Shown piece after piece: positions 22,322 to 34,069 of a stretch of 64,000 nucleotides of DNA. Positions within the stretch are counted from its first letter, which is position 1; each line of letters opens with the position of its first letter. Position numbers and translations under genes: made by a program. Under the pieces are notes generated by a model, which saw nothing but the letters and a program-made list of their open reading frames with translations, made no database searches and was not told the origin of the DNA. The DNA comes from Eustoma russellianum. Lineage: Eukaryota; Streptophyta; Magnoliopsida; Gentianales; Gentianaceae. The DNA lies in NCBI GenBank assembly GCA_036186865.1, contig AP025071.1:9655879-9719878 (forward strand). Direction: 5' to 3'.

Positions 22322-25300
22322 ATGTTTGACAATCCTAGTCCGCAAGCACCGGCTGCCGAAGTTAGGCATCCGCTTTTTTCTCCGACGAGCTCCATGTCCG
22401 TCACCGAGACGGTCAATGGCTCTCACCTGTTCGTCATACAGGGGTATTCATTGGCTAAAGGAATTGGAATAGGGAAACACATTGCTAGTGAGAATTTCAC
22501 CGTCGGAGGTTACCAGTGGGCTATTTACTTTTATCCTGACGGCAAGAACACCGAGGATAACTCCACATACGTCTCGGTTTTTATCGCCTTAGCTAGTGAG
22601 GGAACTGATGTGAGGGCTTTGTTTGAGCTCACTCTTGTTGATCAAAGCGGAAAAGAGAAGCATAAAGTTCATAGTCATTTTGATCGCTCGCTTGAGAGTG
22701 GGCCTTACACTTTAAAATATAGGGGAAGCATGTGGTACTTGTTTTCTCTCTTTATTCACTTTTTTTTTAAAAAAAAGAAACCTCCTCTTGCAGTTTTACG
22801 CTTTTCTAATCCATGATGTGTTGAATATTTGAATTTTGGTAGTCTTTTAATTGAATTTTTTGAAATGCATAGATTGTATTTCGGATGTTCTTTTTCCTCT
22901 CCTCTCCCCACTTTTATTTATGTTTCTAATCGACGCAGTCAGATAATTTGGGTAATTTTATATTTTTTCTGTTGGGAGAGGGGGGGGGGGGGGGGGCCGG
23001 CGCAAGGGTGCGGTCTCTTGCTTATGTGGTTCTTGGGGAATGTCTTTTTAATTCTTAGCATCTTGTTTAATCTTTTCTATTTAGCCAAGCTTCTGGTCGT
23101 ATCATTACTCTTCTTTGCACGTTTTTTATAGAGTGCATCTGTACAGTTAGTTTTTCTTGAAATATTCAAACTACTCAATCTGTGAGTCTTTTTTCCTTTT
23201 CTTTGTTAGTGAAGTTATTTTAAGTGGTTGCCCAGAATCAAAGAGTTCGTCTGGTATGCGGGTTATGATGTGGTGGTTTAGCACTTGATTGTAGTTTATT
23301 GGTGATAACATCGTGTTGGAGGATAGGTTCTAAGGACTTGACAATCCTTCTTTTTTTGCCTTTCCTGCGACTGGCTCTTCAATCTAGTCCCAATTCTCAT
23401 TTGGTTGAATCTAGTCCCAATCATCATTCGTTATGAGTCTTTCCTTTTTCCCTCCGAAACATATACTTATTGCACTTACTTGTGGATTGACAGGGTGATG
23501 TTTTGTAGAGCATAATAGGTGGTAGATGCTCTCTTGTCTGAATTGTGGATTGTGGGTTGCACTTTTTTTTTGGGTCATGGGTATCCTCTTGTTTGCATCC
23601 TACAGCTAGTTCATCAACAAACTTCGTCTGATTTATGCACACCAGAACTAGAAAGGGAATTTATAGCTGTTAAAATTTTGTTAAGTGGCAAATGCCGAGT
23701 TACTTTTCTTTTAATTTTTTGTATTTCCGCACACAATTGAATTGATGCTAGGCTATTATTCATCATGAAGGTAGCGTGTGATGGCTGTTCGTTGAACCGT
23801 TTATAGTAGGGAGTTTATTGCATCCAATGAAGAGACCGTATTGTCGGAGTGTTGTAGAAAATAGGTTGGATTATTTTCTTATACTTCTGTTGTATAATAA
23901 TTTCTCGAGATATTGTGGTCTTTTGTGAAGCACAGTATTTGTGGTTTTGTTTTCAAATCAGGGAAGTGTTTTTACTTCTTATGTGAGGCACAATATTTGT
24001 GATTGCTGGGATTTTTAGCTACTAAGAGCATAGACACCTTGCTGTTCTGATCTCTAGAGCTAGACTATCATAATCCCACTTTGTATTTTGGGCAGGTGAA
24101 ACTTGCTTATAGCCATCTCTATTTGCTGCTCATCTCGTAATGTTTGCGTGTGTATGAAATTTTAACTTATAAAAAGTGCTTTATACTTAAGTGAAACTAT
24201 CACTTGATATTACTCCACCTTAAATTACAATTAAGTCTGTGAGTGGCATTAAGCTTGCCAATTGGTGTCTCTATTTATCATAATCCCACTTTGTATTTTG
24301 GGCAGGTGAAACTTGCTTATAGCCATCTCTATTTGCTGCTCATCTCGTAATGTTTGCGTGTGTATGAAATTTTAACTTATAAAAAATGCTTTATACTTAA
24401 GTGAAACTATCACTTGATATTACTCCACCTTAAATTACAATTAAGTCTGTGAGTGGCATTAAGCTTGCCAATTGGTGTCTCTATTTGATTATTAAGTCAT
24501 TTTTGTTGGTCATGCCATTTTCTTGATAAACTACAATGATGACACCCTCTCTACTCGTGTTTGCCTAGATAATATTCTTTAATGTTTGGTGGACTATCTG
24601 AAAATATGGATCATAGATGTTATGGGATGCTTATATTAAAGAATTGTATTAAATGATATTGAACATTTCCTTGTTAAAACGGGCTAGATAACATACCGAT
24701 TGAGGCGTGGAAGTATTTGGGAGAGGAAAGAGTTCAATGAATAGCTACTCTGTTCAACCTTATTTTCAAAACTGAAAAAATGCCAGATGAGTGGAGAAGG
24801 AGTGTCGTGGTCCCGTTATGTAAGAACAAAGGAGATGCGCAGTGTTGTGTGAATTACCGGGGGATAAAGTTGCTAAGCCATACTATGAAGAGTAACACTA
24901 TAATTAGGCGAGAAACTCGGGTTACGATGAACCAATTCGGTTTCATGTCAGGACGGTCAACTACGGAAGCAATACACATGTTAAGGAGAATGATGGAGAA
25001 GTATAGGGAGAAGAAGCGCTATCTACATGTGGTCTTAATCGATCTTGAAAAAACGTATGATAGTGTGACATGTAGACTGATTTGGGATAGTCTGGATGCA
25101 AGAGGAGTTCATATGGAGTATATAGACATAATTAGGGATATGTATGCTAAGACAGAAACAACCGTCCGTACGCCTGTGGGGAATACGGATTTCTTTCCAG
25201 TGGAGGTAGGCCTACATCAAGGGTCTGCTTTGAGCACATTTCTTTTCACAGTTGTCCTCGACGATTTTTCAAAGACAATCTAAGAGACAGTTCTGTGGTG

Positions 25301-28300
25301 TATGCTTTTTGTTGACGACATTGTATTAGTTGCCAAGAGTAGACATACCCCTGAGTATGAGACTAGAGCAGTGGAGAGGGGCTTTACAAAGAGAAGGCCT
25401 AAGGATTAGTCGTTCTAAGACCGAATATCTGCACTACAACTTCAGCGGCACAGCCGACGGTGAGAATAGACAGCTCACCGTCGAGGGGTCAAGTGGTACC
25501 ACATGTAAGTAAGTAAGTTCAAGTACTTAAGATCATTTGTACAGCAGGATGGGGATATAGGTAGCGATGTAGTGTATCGAGTTCAAGCAGGCTGGTGTAG
25601 GTGGAGAGTGGCCTCAGGGGGTGCTGTGTGACAAGAATTTTCTAACTAAATTAAAGAGAAAATTTTAAAGGGTAGCAGTGCGGCTGACAATGTTATATGG
25701 GACAGCCTGCTGACCTATGAAGAGGACACGGTCGCAGAATATGGAAGCGGCGGAGATGAGGATGCTGAGGTGGATGTGTGAGCATACAAGGCTTGACCGG
25801 TTCAGAAATGAGGTATTTTGAAAAAGGCTAGGGGTGGCTAGTATAACAGATAAGATAAAAAAGGGGAGACTCAGATGATTTGGGCATGTCAAGCGGAGAC
25901 AGACAACGGCGGCCGTCAGAGCAGTTGAAAGCCTTCTTATAGAGGGGAAAAGAAGTAAAAACAGGTCTAAACTGACTTGAGAAGAACAGATTAGACATAA
26001 TCTACTAGATTTACACCTCTCTGAGGGAATGGTCCAGGATAGGAGCTCATAGAGACGGAAGATTAAGGTTAGCGATATTTTAGACAGGATATAGGGACAA
26101 CTTAGAGTATATAAAGGGGCTTAGATACTCGCTCAATGTTAGGTTGACTTTGCATTTTTTGTGTTTGCCTTTGTCTTGCATTATTTTTTGTTCATTATGT
26201 GTCTATGCATGTGCATATAGAGCCGGGGGTCTCGCTGGAAGCGAACTCTTTGTCCTTTGGGGATGAAGGTATTGTTTGTCTATCGAGACCCTCCCCACAC
26301 CCTAACGATGACTTTTGCTGTTGTTGGGATATACTAGGTATGTGGTGGTGGTGTTGTTGTAGACTATCACCTTTTTTGGCAGCTGAGTTCTTTAGTAAAT
26401 GATGCAATAAAACTTTGATTATGCCTACTTTTTTTCTGAAGTATTTTTTGGGCCCTGTATCTATTCTGATTGACGTTTCATACATTATTTCAGGAATTTA
26501 ACCTGTTCTGTTCCTGCAGTCCTTGCAGAATACCTACTATACTTGGAACATAGGATTCATTGGTTCTCAATCAACTTTGTTAGTTATTGAAGCAATTTAA
26601 CCTATTTTGTTTCTGTGATCATTGCATAATACCTATTATACTTGGAACATAGTATTTGATTGGTTCCGCATCAGCATTGTTAGTTGCTTATTTGGTTACT
26701 TATCTTGAGCTAATGAGCAACAGTTTCAAGAATATTTAGCTACTGTCTAGCGCCTTGATTTCAATTGTGGTTTTGACTCTACATGTTCCCAATAGAGTAT
26801 CGACTCACTTTTTTTTTTCTCTCTTCTACATCAGGTGAAATAAATACAATTAATGACATTGTTTAGAAACTGTTACCCTTATATTAAAGAGCGCAATGTT
26901 ATGTTTGTTGATAACTTATTTTATCAACCATATTGAGTGAGATGATTTAAATTAAGTGAATCTGAACATGAATAAAGTCGAAAGTTAAAAATTATGATTA
27001 TAATCATGCTTTCAAACCGTATCTAAGTTTTTTACATTGAAAAATAAGGATCTCCATAGACATGCCCTGACTTTTAGTTGTGTTCTACCATTTATAATTC
27101 CTTAGATTGGATGAAATAGGTGTCTACCGTGGATATTGGATCCATATATGAGTTCTGAGTACAGTAATAACTGAAATATCTAGCATATTTTGCGTTTTTG
27201 GTCCTCTGCCTTGTAACTCAATCATCCTTGGACAGCAGTATTATATTTCTTTCTGTTGCTATGACAGCCTCTACTCTTAGACTAGGTTCTAGCTTTATAA
27301 AGTTACGGTTTCCTAGTTTACCTATGTATTTTGAGCCAGTGCTTCTTGGTGCTTTCCAATTCTATTGGCAACCTAATATGTAAATTTGCATATATATGAA
27401 GGTTTTTATTATTAAAAATAAAAATGTCTGAAAGTAAAATAATTTTCAATTATACTGATGGTTTTCATATTCAGGATAAGCACCAAATACATGGAAGAAA
27501 CAAGAATACTATAGTTTTATCTTCCTCCTATTTACCAGTTGTGATTTGAGCATTTCAACTTGATTCCTGTCATATTTACTTTGTAGGGGATATAAACGTT
27601 TTTTCAGAAGAGCCATGCTAGAAACTTCAGATTATCTTAAGGATGATTGCTTGAAAATCAATTGTACTGTCGGAGTGGTTGTATCTGCGATTGACCGTTC
27701 GAGGTTACCTTCAATTAAGATCCCTGAATCCGATGTTGGTGCAAATTTCGGTATGCTTCTTGAATATCTGGAAGGCACGGATGTTGTTTTCAATGTTGCT
27801 GGGGAAAAGTTTCATGCTCACAAAGTGGTATTAGCTGCTCGTTCCCCCGTCTTCTGGTCTGAGTTTTTGGAAAACTCTAATGATAAAGATGAATTTGTCG
27901 TGGGTGACATGGATCCGAATGTCTTTAAGGTCAGCTTGTTTTCCCCCCTTAGTTTTGCGATTGTCCTAATTGCTTTCATGATGTTCTTCTCTGAGTAACT
28001 CCTTTTGAATTTCGGCCTCATTTCTACCATTCAACAGGCTATGCTTCGTTTCGTATACAGGGATGATGTGGTGGAAGATGAATTGTTAGCTTCTAGCTCT
28101 TCTTCTTGTCCTCTGACCGACTCATTGACAGCAAAGCTGTTGGCAGCAGCTGATCGATATGGTTTGGGAAGACTTAAAAGGATTTGTGAATCTTATCTTT
28201 GCAAGCAGATAGCTGTCAAATCTGTTTGCCAGACTCTTGCTTTAGCAGACTGCTATGATGCTGCAGAACTAAAGGCTGTTTGCCTCCGTTTTGCTGCTGA

Positions 28301-29200
28301 AAACCTTGCTGGTAATGTGGCATTTTACTTCCAGTCTGGTCTTTGTCAGTTGTTTTATGGTAAACTAGAATTCCTGTTTGTTTTTGTCTTGTATAAAACA
28401 AGGTACTGTATTATCTTCTTTCGCAATATGTACCTGTCGAGATTGTAAGGGACAATTCAGTGGGAACATTTCTTTGATTTGATGAAATTTAAAATAACTG
28501 TTTAGGCAGTCACAAGTTCTATTAGTCATTAGGTATTAATATAGTAGATCCATTCTATAACCATGTAAGAATAATAAAAGCAGTCACAGTATCGGGGCTT
28601 ATTATTGGAAAAATTATCTCTGTGGGGGTTTGTTAATATGTTGTATCAGCTTGCACAACACGTCCTTTCTGAATGCAGACCTTACAGCGTGGAAGAGAGC
28701 CCTCTGCTTTTTGGAAAAATCCAAGTACAGTTATGTCCTGTGAAACCAAGAGAGAAACTTTGGCTTAATCGTAGAGCTGTAGGCTGTCATGTTATACCTG
28801 ATTAGTTAGTTGGCTCACAATTTGTTTCTGATGTTTATAATGAAGCTGCCAATCCCTGGGAAGTTCTGGGTTTTTTTTTTGGCTAAGTCGGATCTTAGTA
28901 GAAATCCAGCTGTTTTTGAGTCTGTGCTTTGCACGGACATTGGAGGGAAAATTGAGTTTTCTACTTTTTGGACTTGAATATCCTAATTGTCCGAGCAAAT
29001 GTTTCTCTGCAGCTGTCATGCGGTCTGATGGCTTTGAGTACCTTAAAGAGAACTGCCTTGCACTGCAGTCGGAGATTTTAAAGACTGTTGCTGGTTGTGA
29101 AGAGGATTATGGACATGGAGTTAGCAAGTCTCAAAGTGTATGGGCCCAACTGTCTGATGGTGGCGAGACAAATGGCCGAAGGGTAAGGCAAAGAATCTAA
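22322..29200 (+). CDS. BTB/POZ-MATH (BPM) protein, CUL3 adaptor, four exons
   Basis: Substrate adaptor of CUL3-RING ubiquitin ligases: in the family the MATH domain binds targets such as AP2/ERF and HD-ZIP factors, and the BTB domain binds CUL3. Predicted exons are 22322-22734, 27587-27929, 28038-28311 and 29013-29200, all with GT..AG introns and matching phase. They total 1218 nt, or 405 residues, the usual family length and exon number. MATH covers about residues 28-165 ([53 protein letters not shown]). BTB starts near 192 ([35 protein letters not shown]). A BACK-like region follows ([33 protein letters not shown]), and the protein ends with a basic RRVRQRI tail. The first ATG has no upstream competitor in frame. 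All joins keep the frame open, so the gene looks functional. Intron 1 is 4.85 kb and carries a LINE insertion. Confidence 0.93.
24067..24486. repeat. 210 bp tandem duplication in BPM intron 1
   Basis: Units 24067-24276 and 24277-24486, beginning ATCATAATCCCACTTTG, differ at about one position, so the duplication is recent. It lies just upstream of the RTE insertion. Confidence 0.9.
24682..26360 (+). mobile_element. RTE-2: 5'-truncated LINE in BPM intron 1
   Basis: Similarity to RTE-1 starts abruptly at CTAGATAACATACCGATTGA (compare 19457) and runs through the RT domain, the C-terminus and the 3' UTR to a short GTG/GTT repeat. RT motifs are readable ([37 protein letters not shown]), but the active site reads FVDD and stops occur after 25283. 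It has the same orientation as the gene. Confidence 0.85.
26495..26692. repeat. Diverged ~99 bp tandem repeat in BPM intron 1
   Basis: Two units starting AATTTAACCT at 26495 and 26594 share blocks such as ATACTTGGAACATAG and ATTGGTTC. They are more diverged than the 210 bp duplication, so older. Confidence 0.75.
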
Positions 29201-29450
29201 TTTGGGTGTCGGACTGCTGGACCTTCTTCAGTATACTCAGGTTTGTGCTTGGAACTGCAAATAGTGAATTTGTTATTCCAAATGTGTAGTATCATCAGGG
29301 GTTGATTGTTAATCAACGACTGGACTAAAGGAAGTGTTTTGTAATCCTGAAAGGTGTATGTTAAAATGTACTGTTCAGTTGTAAACGGAATTGGAGGAAT
29401 TAAAACGTTTGCTGAACAAGCTAACTCACACTATGTAAATCATGATGAAA
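29201..29450 (+). other. Probable BPM 3' UTR
   Basis: Follows the TAA stop. T-rich and TGTA-containing segments (TGTATGTTAAAATGTACTG near 29356) could serve in 3' end formation, but no canonical AATAAA is evident. The end is approximate. Confidence 0.4.
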
Positions 29451-29782
29451 TCTGGGTTCAATTTTCTGACATTTGTTTGAGGAAGAGTTTCTTGATATTT
29501 AAGGTGAGTTATCAATTTGCCTGTCAATAACAACACGCCATGTATCTCTCTTTTACGATTTGTGTTTGCCAGTTCTAAATTGGTCGAGTTGAAGTGTTCA
29601 GGTTTTAGCGCAGCTACTTTGAGTGAGGAATTTTTTTCCTCGGAATTGTATAATGTTTGATATTTGCCCAACTCCGTCCACCACTAATGATACGCTTTTT
29701 AGAAGTGTGTTTTTTTAAAATTTCGGCGGCTACTATACTATTTTTAGGGTACGTTTGGTCCATTAATCTTTTTTGTTTTTTA
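29451..29782. other. Intergenic, no gene seen
   Basis: AT-rich spacer between the BPM gene and RTE-3. Confidence 0.5.
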
Positions 29783-30800
29783 GAGAGAGAAGGCCTAGGA
29801 ATTAGTCGTTCTAAAACCGAATATCTGCACTGCAATTTCAGCGGCACAACCGACGGTTAGAATAGCCAGCTTACCATCGAGGGTCAATTGATACTGCAAG
29901 TAAGTAAGTTCAAGTAACTAGAATCATTTGTACAGCAGGATGGGGACATAGATTGTGATGTAACACACTGAGTTCAAGCAGGTTAGTGTAGGTGGAGGGC
30001 TGCTTCAGGGGTGCTGTGTGTCAAAAATTTTCCAACTAAATTAAAAGGAAAATTTTATAGGGTGGCTGTGCGGCTGGTAATATTATATGGGACAGACTGC
30101 TGGGTCATGAAGAGAACACAGTCGCAGAGGATGAAAGTGGCAGAGATGAAGATGCTGAGGTGGATGTGTGGACATACAAGATTAGACCGTATCAAAAATG
30201 AGGTATTTCGGAAAAGGCTAGGAGTGACTAGTATAGCGGATGAGATAAGGGAGAGGAGACTGAGATGGTTTGGGCATGTCAAGCGGAGATAGCAACGGCG
30301 CCCATCAGAGTAGTTGAAAGCCTCCTTGTAGAGGGAAAACGAAGTAAACGCATACCCAAAATAATCTGAGAGGAACAGATTAGACATGACATACTAGATT
30401 TGTACCTCTCTGAGTGCATGGTCTAAGATAGGAGCTCATCAAGACAGATGATTAAGGTTAGCGAGGTTTAGACAGGATATAAGGACAACTTAGAATATAT
30501 AAATGAGTGTAGATACTCGCTCAATGTTAGGTTGATTTTGCATTTATTTTTATTTTTTTATTATTATTTTTTGTGTTTGTTTTGTTTCTTGTTTTGTTTT
30601 GTTTTTTTGTTTTTGTTTTTTTTTTGTGTTTTTTTGTCTTGCATTATGTGTCTATGCAGGTACATATCGAGTCGGGGGTCTCCCTGAAAGCAAACTATCT
30701 ATCCTTTGGGATGGAGGTATTGTTTGTCTGCCTCTCACTCTTCCCATACCCTAGCGATAGCTTTTGCTGTTGTGGGGATATACTGGATATGTGTTGTTGT
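29783..30800 (+). mobile_element. RTE-3: 5'-truncated LINE fragment
   Basis: Starts within the RT C-terminal region ([18 protein letters not shown], compare about 20190) and continues through the [11 protein letters not shown] and WFGHVKRR motifs to the 3' UTR, ending in a GTTGTT run. Stops and frameshifts occur throughout; the longest readable part is 30011-30292. It is the shortest of three same-orientation copies. Confidence 0.85.
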
Positions 30801-31122
30801 TTTTTTTAAAATATTTGAGCCATTCAATTTTTTTTTAAAAAAAAAACATTTTGGCCACTATGAGTCTATGACCATTTTCTCCGTCGACGTAGCCATAATA
30901 GAAATTTTAGTTTTTTCTATGGTCATCATCTCGATCTTCCTCTATCATTTATTCTATATAGCTCCCCCTTTCTTTTCCTCAAATTATCTAGATCTCATTC
31001 GATCTAGGTAGATCTGCCTAGGAAAGAGAAGGCGATGGGCTGACGGTGATGGGGCTGAGACAAGGCTGAGGGAGGATGAGCTGAGAGTGGCGGGGCTGAG
31101 TTCAGCGAGGGAAGGGAAATGA
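30801..31122. other. Intergenic, no gene seen
   Basis: Poly-T/poly-A runs, then pyrimidine-rich and G/A-rich DNA. The G/A-rich part continues beyond the hAT-like element at 31984, which fits an insertion into that sequence. Confidence 0.5.
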
Positions 31123-31983
31123 TAGGGGTGGCAATCTCAGACACGACACGAAAACACGACCCGAATCTGACACGATTTTCGCGGGTATGAGTATGACCTT
31201 GGCGGGTTTCATGTACAAATCGGATAAGACCTGCAAGTTACCTGCTAAGGACGGGTCGTGTGCGGGTATATCCGGGGGATACCCGTTTATACCCGTCATA
31301 CACGAAAATTTAAAAATATATTTTAAATAAAAATTTATAATTAATAAAGTAAAAAAACAAACTCTCCCCCCCCCCCCCCCTCAAAATCCTAACCTACTCC
31401 CTTCCCCCCATTCCGGCATTCCCAATCCTCATTCCCAAATTTAAATCTCATTTCTCTTCTCCAATCTCTTGCCTCGCCGCAGCCACCAGCCAGCCCCCTT
31501 CTCCTTATATTTAATCTCTCTTCTTCCTGCTTCTTTCGAGTTCCGACTTCCATCCCTCCTATTTCCCAGACCAGTTGTTGACCTCAGAAGTCAGACCTCC
31601 GTCACATTATTTTATGGTCTAGAAATATGTGATTTAATTTCATGGTCTATGACATTTTTAATCTTGAACCTTTGGTTCTTTACTTATTGTTGTTTCATAC
31701 ATTGTAACAGTAGTCGTTTAAGTACATGAAATCTGAAAAATACACGAAACCGGAAATTATTTGAAAAATACATGAAATGACTCGTACACGACATGAAATA
31801 TTTGTACTTGTCAAGTTCGTAGGCATACTCGATACACGACACAAAACCTGATATGTACGGGTTTGGGTATCTACATCCATACACGTGAAGCAAATGGGTA
31901 AGGTATGAGTATGACACTTTGATACACGAAACCCGAAAAACACGAAATACGAAACACGATAGACGACCTGTTTGACACCTCTA
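31123..31983. mobile_element. Non-autonomous hAT-like element, 861 bp
   Basis: The ends TAGGGGTGGCAATC and, reverse-complemented, TAGAGGTGTCAAAC match at 11 of 14 positions. The flanking octamers GGAAATGA (31115-31122) and GAGAATGA (31984-31991) agree at 6 of 8, consistent with an old 8 bp duplication. The subterminal regions are full of ACACGA, ACCCG and CGGGTA motifs on both strands. The middle (31350-31700) is C/T-rich with a run of C. No transposase is encoded. Confidence 0.7.
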
Positions 31984-32771
31984 GAGAATGAGAAGACGTG
32001 GGGCTGTAGGGGTGAAGAGAGGAATGAGAAAAGAAGAAGAGATGTGAGGTTTTGGGCGGTGGGCTGCAGGGGTGGGAGGAAAGGGAAGGGAGGAAGAAAA
32101 AGCCGGGTGTGGAGGTGGATGTGCCGCCGGCAGCCAGTGGTGGTTAATGTTTTAACGGATTTTATTAACTGGTATAAAAATAGATTAATTTTAACAAATT
32201 TATGATACGTTGTGAAAACTAAATAATTGCAGTTCAATTTTGACAAATTATGTATCTGTATAGTTTGAGTACATAACGTGCTTTAAAATAGTGTATCGAG
32301 AATGACTCAAATGTTCATGTTACTCTATTTTTGTTTTGTAAATAAGAAGTCTTACAATGAGTGACGAATGTTTATTAAGTCGTGCCGTTATGCAGATTAA
32401 GATTACGTATTGGTAACTTGTCAAATTCTTTTTCGGAGTAAAACGTAAAATTAATGTTACACTGAGCTATTTGAAGGACGTAAGCATTGGTTGTGGATGG
32501 GTGAGAGAAAAGAACAACTTGAAAATATACTGCATGGTTTGGACAAAGAATTAAGTCGGTCTAAACTGGGTCACATATGTTTAAGCAAAGTCGGTGGGTC
32601 ACATATGTTTGGGTGAAGAACTTCAGGGGTAAAGAACTTCAGAAGTCATTAAACTATTCTGAAATAAATGTTTTGACTTTTGACTTTTTATTTTTGGTAA
32701 TATTTAAATCACCCAACTTTTAAAATTGTAATATTCGACCAATAATGCTGTTGGCACGAGACTTCCCTGTT
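31984..32771. other. Intergenic, no gene seen
   Basis: G/A-rich to 32145, then AT-rich. The minus-strand frame at 31695-32246 spans the end of the hAT-like element and is a chance ORF. Confidence 0.5.
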
Positions 32772-33649
32772 TGATGAGGCCGAGATCCTCACCGGGTGGA
32801 TCAGAGATGATCCTTGTGGTTTTTCGTTTGCTTTCCGTCTAAATCCGTCAATGGAACCTGAGAATGAAAAGAAATGTTAGAGGCCCAGGGCGCTGCCCTA
32901 GGAAAACCCTCCGACGCTCAAGTCAGTTATGAGTGTTTTAGTATGCAGTTTATGCTGGAATACATGTTTAGAATGAACTTGGGTCAATATTTCGTTGAGA
33001 GTAAGGCTGCTTAAAGGTCAGCCGAGATGGTGTTTTTGGAATATCTCTCACTGAAAGATCTCCGAAAGTTAGTTGAAGTTCAAAAATTGGATCCTTTTCT
33101 TTGTATTCACTGTCTTGCTTTTATTGTTCTCCTCCGTCCTCTGCTTCTGACGGCAGAGGGGACATTTTCTTGTGCAGAAGGGCTATGCCATTATAGGTTT
33201 GCTGATGGAACTAGTAGGTCTGCTGATGGGACTAGTAGGTCTGCTGATGGGACCTTGACTGTGTAGGTTGAAAAATTTGACGTGCACTCTTTTATACTGT
33301 ATATCTGCCAGGTGGTTTCACACTTAATAAAGCCATGTTGCGCTTGTCCCCTGGCAAAGGTTTGCCGAGGTACAAAGACGGATCGGGAGTCCTGCTCTGA
33401 TCTGGCTGAAGTGTTTTAGAGTACGCCTATTTTAGGTAGAAGCCGAGGCTGGAGCTTGGGGCCGAGGTGAAACCCTTGGCGTACTGCTTGCTGTTCCCAA
33501 TAAGAAGTGGATGCTTTGGCAAAGAAATACCTTGCTAAGTTGAAGTGTAATATGGCCGAGCAGAGGTACATTTCTACCGAGCTACATGAGTTGGTCGTCC
33601 CAAACATGGATTTGCCGTTGACTAACAGATGAATATTTTTGACTTATCA
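32772..33649 (-). repeat. Tat-like LTR, left copy (3' LTR on minus)
   Basis: Runs from TGATGAGGCCGAGATCC to GACTTATCA on the plus strand, TG..CA on either strand. It matches 56223-57112 at roughly 93-95% by eye. It contains three ~21 bp units of GGTCTGCTGATGGGACTAGTA (33197-33260). Confidence 0.85.
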
Positions 33650-34069
33650 CTTTGCCCTCAGATTTAGTGTGGCCGAGCTGACCAGCGGGGGCGGACAAAT
33701 CTGCTCTGATAAGTTGGTGAAGTGTCCATCATTAATTGGGTCGTTATCACTTCATTTAATATCATCGCTAATTCCAATGTATTTCATAATTGCTTTTTCG
33801 TCGATTGCGATAATCGACGAGGGGGAAAAATTGAACCGTCGCCCTTTTTTGAATTTCAACTGAAAAGTTGCAACTTTTCCGTTTCCCGTCTATAAAAGGT
33901 ATATCTCACCCCCATTATTTCTTCCTCTGTTTCACCTTCCTTGTCAGTGCCGCTCTTATCTTCTCTTCTGTTCTTCCTTTCCAGTTAAGCCTTCTTCCAA
34001 CCCAACTCTGGCGAGTCTTCTTCCTCAGCCCTCAGAAACTCTGTAAGCTCTGCTCTTCTTTTCATTTCC

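Larger units (their letters stand above)
22735..27586 (+). other. BPM intron 1 (4.85 kb, expanded)
   Basis: Runs from GTACTT to TTTGTAG. It contains a 17 nt G run (22980-22996), a 210 bp tandem duplication, a truncated RTE LINE and a diverged ~99 bp tandem repeat. Short open frames inside are not convincing genes. Confidence 0.85.

Noticed and set aside
22980..22996. 17 nt G run as a structural element
   Set aside because: Simple homopolymer in an intron; its length is uncertain in sequencing.
22829..23131. 100-codon frame after BPM exon 1
   Set aside because: Lies in the intron, includes the G run, and has no domain or splice support.
28605..28805. 66-codon frame in BPM intron 3
   Set aside because: The canonical 28311/29013 join keeps the BTB-BACK frame; this piece would disrupt it.
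31695..32246. 183-codon minus-strand frame
   Set aside because: Crosses the end of the hAT-like element and its flank, so it cannot be an old gene.
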